Position numbers and translations under genes: made by a program. From assembly GCA_947631215.1 (NCBI GenBank), contig CANRKN010000022.1, positions 1 to 24,280 of the forward strand: a stretch of DNA of 24,280 nucleotides. The letters are read 5' to 3'. Positions 21,849-24,280 of this stretch are shown here, in pieces. Below the pieces are notes generated by a model that was not told the origin of the DNA, did no database searches, and was given only the letters and a program-made list of their open reading frames with translations. Position 1 is the stretch's first letter; each line of letters begins with the position of its first letter. The stretch comes from an uncultured Oscillospiraceae bacterium (GTDB lineage Bacteria; Bacillota_A; Clostridia; Oscillospirales; Oscillospiraceae).

Positions 21849-22565
21849 ATGGCTGAGGCTATTGAGACCCTGCGCCAGTGGGTGGCGGAGAGCGAAAATA
21901 TCGTCTTTTTCGGCGGCGCCGGCGTGTCCACGGAGAGCGGCATCCCCGACTTTCGCAGCGTGGACGGCCTGTATAACCAGAAGTGGGCCTATCCCCCGGA
22001 GACCATTTTGTCTCACTCCTTTTTTGAGCACGACCCGGCGGAATTTTACCGCTTCTACCGGGAAAAGCTGGTGGTCCGCGGGGCGAAGCCCAACGCCGCC
22101 CACTTGAAGCTGGCCCAGTGGGAGCGGGAGGGAAAGCTCCGGGCCATCCTGACGCAAAACATCGATGGCCTGCACCAGGCTGCGGGCAGTAAGGAAGTCC
22201 TGGAACTGCACGGCTCCACCCTGCGCTGCTACTGCGCCCGGTGCCGGAAAACATATCCCCCCGCCTACATCAACGAGGGCACGGGCATTCCCCGCTGTGA
22301 CTGCGGCGGCGTCGTCAGGCCCGACGTAGTGCTCTATGAGGAGCCCCTGGACGAGAGCATCTTGCAGCGCAGCGTCATGCACATCCGCGCCGCGGATATG
22401 CTCATCATCGGCGGCACAAGCCTGGCCGTCTACCCGGCGGCGGGCCTCATCAACTACTACCGGGGCAGCCGTCTGGTGCTGGTGAACCGGGGCGCCACGC
22501 CCCGGGACGCCGACGCGGACCTGATCGTCCGGGGCAACATCGGCCAAGTGTTCTCCCAGCTATGA
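21849..22565 (+). CDS. cobB: NAD-dependent protein deacylase (sirtuin)
   Basis: A 238-aa Sir2 enzyme that removes acyl groups from lysine using NAD. Motifs: NAD-binding GAGVSTESGIPDFRS (23-37), TQNIDGLH, catalytic His in LELHGS (H121), a zinc site from CYCARC and CDC (C-x2-C...C-x-C), GGVVRPDVVLYEE and GGTSLAVYPAAG. The usual alkyl-lysine-selective Tyr/Arg pair is not clearly present where I looked, so deacetylase versus desuccinylase cannot be settled. AAAGGAG precedes the ATG. It overlaps the next gene by four bases (ATGA). Confidence 0.95.
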   Translation: MAEAIETLRQWVAESENIVFFGGAGVSTESGIPDFRSVDGLYNQKWAYPPETILSHSFFEHDPAEFYRFYREKLVVRGAKPNAAHLKLAQWEREGKLRAILTQNIDGLHQAAGSKEVLELHGSTLRCYCARCRKTYPPAYINEGTGIPRCDCGGVVRPDVVLYEEPLDESILQRSVMHIRAADMLIIGGTSLAVYPAAGLINYYRGSRLVLVNRGATPRDADADLIVRGNIGQVFSQL

Positions 22566-23290
22566 CCGCCCAGGTCCTGGGCGTTTCCTTCGACGGACTG
22601 ACCATGGTCCAGGCCGTGGATAAGGCCCTCACCCTCGCGGCGGAGGAGCGGTGCTCCTATGTCTGCACCCCCAACCCGGAGATCGTCTGGGCCGCCCAAA
22701 GGGACGCCGGGCTCCGGGACGCCATCGCGGGAGCGGACATGACTCTGGCCGACGGCGTGGGCGTGGTCTGGGCCGCGCGGCAGCTGGGCGCGCCTCTCCC
22801 TGAGCGGGTGACCGGATGCGACCTGATGACCGCATTGCTGGATAAATCCACCGGCCCCGTGTACCTGCTGGGCGGAAAGCCCGGCGTAGCGGAACGGGCC
22901 GCGGACGAGATAAAAGCGCGCTTCCCTGCCGTCACCGTTGTCGGCACCCACGACGGCTACTTCGATGACCCCTCCCCCATTCTGGCGGAGCTCGCCGCCC
23001 TCTCCCCCCGGCTCATTTTCGTCGGCATGGGCTCGCCCAAGCAGGAGCTTTTCATGGCCCGGGCGAAAAAAATATTGCCCCGAGGCCTGATGGCCGGCGT
23101 GGGTGGGAGCCTGGACGTGCTGGCCGGGGATGTGCCCCGGGCGCCGGAGTCCTGGCGTAGACATAATATAGAATGGCTCTACCGCCTGTTCCACCAGCCA
23201 AGCCGGATAACAAGAGCACTGAAGCTCCCCCTGTTCGCAGGAGCGGTGCTCATAAAAAAAGCGGGGCTCCGAAGAGCCCCAAAGCCGTGA
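22562..23290 (+). CDS. WecG/TagA/CpsF-family glycosyltransferase
   Basis: A 242-aa GT26-family enzyme, which in relatives adds N-acetylmannosamine or a related sugar to undecaprenyl-PP-linked GlcNAc in wall teichoic acid or antigen synthesis. Motifs: VCTPNPEIVWAAQRD, ADGVGVVWAAR, VYLLGGKPGVAERAA, the family signature FVGMGSPKQELFMA, and the C-terminal membrane-association tail (PRAPESWRRHNIEWLYRLF). The start codon overlaps the Sir2 stop. It is not adjacent to other wall-polymer genes; the exact sugar is unknown. A terminator hairpin for the opposite-strand gene lies inside its last codons. Confidence 0.92.
   Translation: MTAQVLGVSFDGLTMVQAVDKALTLAAEERCSYVCTPNPEIVWAAQRDAGLRDAIAGADMTLADGVGVVWAARQLGAPLPERVTGCDLMTALLDKSTGPVYLLGGKPGVAERAADEIKARFPAVTVVGTHDGYFDDPSPILAELAALSPRLIFVGMGSPKQELFMARAKKILPRGLMAGVGGSLDVLAGDVPRAPESWRRHNIEWLYRLFHQPSRITRALKLPLFAGAVLIKKAGLRRAPKP
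23254..23280 (-). terminator. Terminator of the Cys-rich peptide gene, embedded in the end of the glycosyltransferase gene
   Basis: GGGGCTC (23263-23269) pairs with GAGCCCC (23274-23280) around CGAA. On the minus strand it is followed by seven T (23260-23254) after two bases. The plus strand has no T tract, so it works for the minus-strand gene. Confidence 0.8.
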
Positions 23291-23317
23291 CAAATTCTAT
23301 CTTATCTTCCCGCAGCG

Positions 23318-23458
23318 TCAGCAGCCGCAGCCGTTGTTGCAGCCGCAGTTGTTGTCGTTGCCGCAGCCGCAGCCACAGCCATAGCCGCCGGCTACGGAGA
23401 ACAGGAGGATCAGGATGATAATGAGCCAGAGCCAGCTGTAAGAGTTGTTGCAGAACAT
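23318..23458 (-). CDS. 46-aa single-pass membrane peptide with a Cys/Gly-rich tail
   Basis: AAAGGGAA precedes ATG 23458. Residues 1-8 are polar, 9-24 are strongly hydrophobic (WLWLIIILILLFSVAG), and the tail is GCGCGCG...NNCGCNNGCGC, with seven Cys in about twenty residues. Small hydrophobic-plus-CGC peptides are common in Clostridia (annotated as high-cysteine chorion-like or YjcZ-like proteins) and are suspected to be spore or envelope associated; none has a firm role. The in-frame extension to 23596 would overlap the divergent gene and is not supported. It has its own terminator. Confidence 0.75.
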   Translation of the reverse strand: MFCNNSYSWLWLIIILILLFSVAGGYGCGCGCGNDNNCGCNNGCGC

Positions 23459-23585
23459 TTTGTATTCCCTTTCTCCGCGCTCATATTTCGTAGCCGCCCC
23501 TGCGCGGCGGTGTGCGGCGCGTTTTTCTCCAGCCCATACTATGAACCCCAGCCCTTCGGCGTGACGATAGACAAAGGAGCGTTTT

Positions 23586-24280
23586 ATGCAGGACAAGACT
23601 CCCTACGACGATTACGGATACGGCGAGGACGGTTACGAAGAGGACGACGTGACCTTTGACGAGGCCTATACCTCCCAGGAGGCGTCCTCCCGCGCCCCGG
23701 CAAGGCGGCGGTCCGCCCCCAAGGGCAAAAAAGCCAAGGCGCCCAAGGCGCCCAAGCCCGGCAGGGCGGCGGAGACGGGTCTTACCAAGTCCGCCACAAA
23801 AAAACGCCTCAGCCGCAAGGAGAAGAAGGCGGCCATCGCCCAGGCCAGGAGCGAAGCGGAGATGGTGACGGAGACCCCCGTGGTGGGCCGGCGCCTCCGC
23901 TCCGGCCAGATATTGGTCTACGACTCCGAGCTGGACGAGGTGGACTACACCGACCCCCAGGACCTGCCCGAGGTGCGGGACTATCTGCCCATCCGCTTTA
24001 GGCGCTACGGCCGGGTGGGCCTCGGCAGCGGCGTGATGTACGCGCTGTTCGTCATCGCCGTGAGCATCATCTTGGCCTGCTTCGCATGGATGTGCGCGGT
24101 GGACGTGCTGGCCCTGAATAAAGAGGAGGCCTACGGCCTCGTGGAGATACTGCCCTATGAGGCGGCCCCCGGCCAGCCCGCCACCATTACCCAGAAGAAC
24201 GGTGACGGCGAGGAGGTGGAGGTGCCCATCAAGGTGGACATCGACCAGGTGGCCACGGAGCTTAAAAACAACGGCATCAT
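23586..24280 (+). CDS. mltG: MltG-like (YceG) endolytic transglycosylase, partial (N-terminal part)
   Basis: ATG 23586 follows AAAGGAG; the gene runs off the right edge after ~231 codons. The N-terminal ~150 residues are a long cytosolic, disordered-looking tail: acidic (DDYGYGEDGYEEDD), then Lys/Ala/Pro-rich (KGKKAKAPKAPKPG), then acidic again. A membrane segment (~153-180, VMYALFVIAVSIILACFAWM) is followed by an extracytoplasmic start with KVDIDQVATELKNNGII, which fits the opening LysM-like subdomain of Clostridia MltG proteins that cut nascent peptidoglycan. The catalytic Glu domain lies beyond the window, so the name rests on the layout and that short segment. Confidence 0.65.
   Translation, partial: MQDKTPYDDYGYGEDGYEEDDVTFDEAYTSQEASSRAPARRRSAPKGKKAKAPKAPKPGRAAETGLTKSATKKRLSRKEKKAAIAQARSEAEMVTETPVVGRRLRSGQILVYDSELDEVDYTDPQDLPEVRDYLPIRFRRYGRVGLGSGVMYALFVIAVSIILACFAWMCAVDVLALNKEEAYGLVEILPYEAAPGQPATITQKNGDGEEVEVPIKVDIDQVATELKNNGI

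Noticed and set aside
1..24280. CRISPR array, retron or diversity-generating retroelement
   Set aside because: No regularly spaced repeats, reverse transcriptase motif (YxDD) or template/variable repeat pair was seen in the window.

Overview
The window looks like a GC-rich, spore-former-type Clostridia chromosome (Oscillospiraceae-like). The mraZ-rsmH pair, NrdR, DUF4364, DUF421, GlmM, Sir2, TagA-type and MltG-like proteins, strong AAGGAGG ribosome binding sites and consensus sigma-A promoters point there. Genus assignment is inference only.

Left flank (1-4671): the start of the division/cell-wall cluster on the minus strand (rsmH partial, mraZ with its repeat operator); a YfcE-type phosphodiesterase divergent from a polyprenyl-phosphate sugar-1-phosphate transferase; a two-repeat DUF1508 protein; and a DUF4364 regulator-like gene in an operon with a PfkB fructokinase.

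Central insertion (about 4788-17624, 12.8 kb): a large-serine-recombinase element has integrated inside a conserved gene of unknown function. The gene's first 37 codons lie at 4672-4782 and the rest at 17620-18315. The two junctions share the hexamer CAGCTC and are bordered by 19-bp inverted repeats (18/19 identical). Joining the halves at the shared core restores one open frame of 268 aa. The cargo, left to right, is: the recombinase (minus strand, beside attL); a TnpW-like small gene, possibly degenerate; an XRE regulator with a consensus promoter and a strong terminator; a ββα-metal (Endonuclea_NS_2-like) nuclease gene that appears frameshifted into a small membrane protein; a three-pass membrane protein; a 1990-aa protein built from repeated Sm-like and cold-shock-like β-barrels, a helical region, a β-sandwich, a P-loop NTPase and a winged helix; and a 630-aa P-loop NTPase with a candidate HEPN ribonuclease motif (RNDSAH). 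The last two genes form an apparent operon behind a promoter whose -10 lies in an 18-bp near-palindrome.

My inference is that the giant protein plus the NTPase-HEPN protein form an uncharacterised RNA-directed conflict (probably anti-phage) system. The nuclease and membrane genes may be accessory to it or a second system. This is the candidate novel biology in the window.

Right flank (18316-24280): glmM overlaps by 4 nt with a left-handed β-helix acyltransferase gene (probable UDP-GlcNAc synthesis); then DUF421, nrdR, a Sir2 deacylase overlapping by 4 nt with a TagA/WecG glycosyltransferase, a 46-aa Cys/Gly-rich membrane peptide, and the 5' part of an MltG-like gene running off the end. No tRNA, rRNA, CRISPR array or insertion sequence was recognised.
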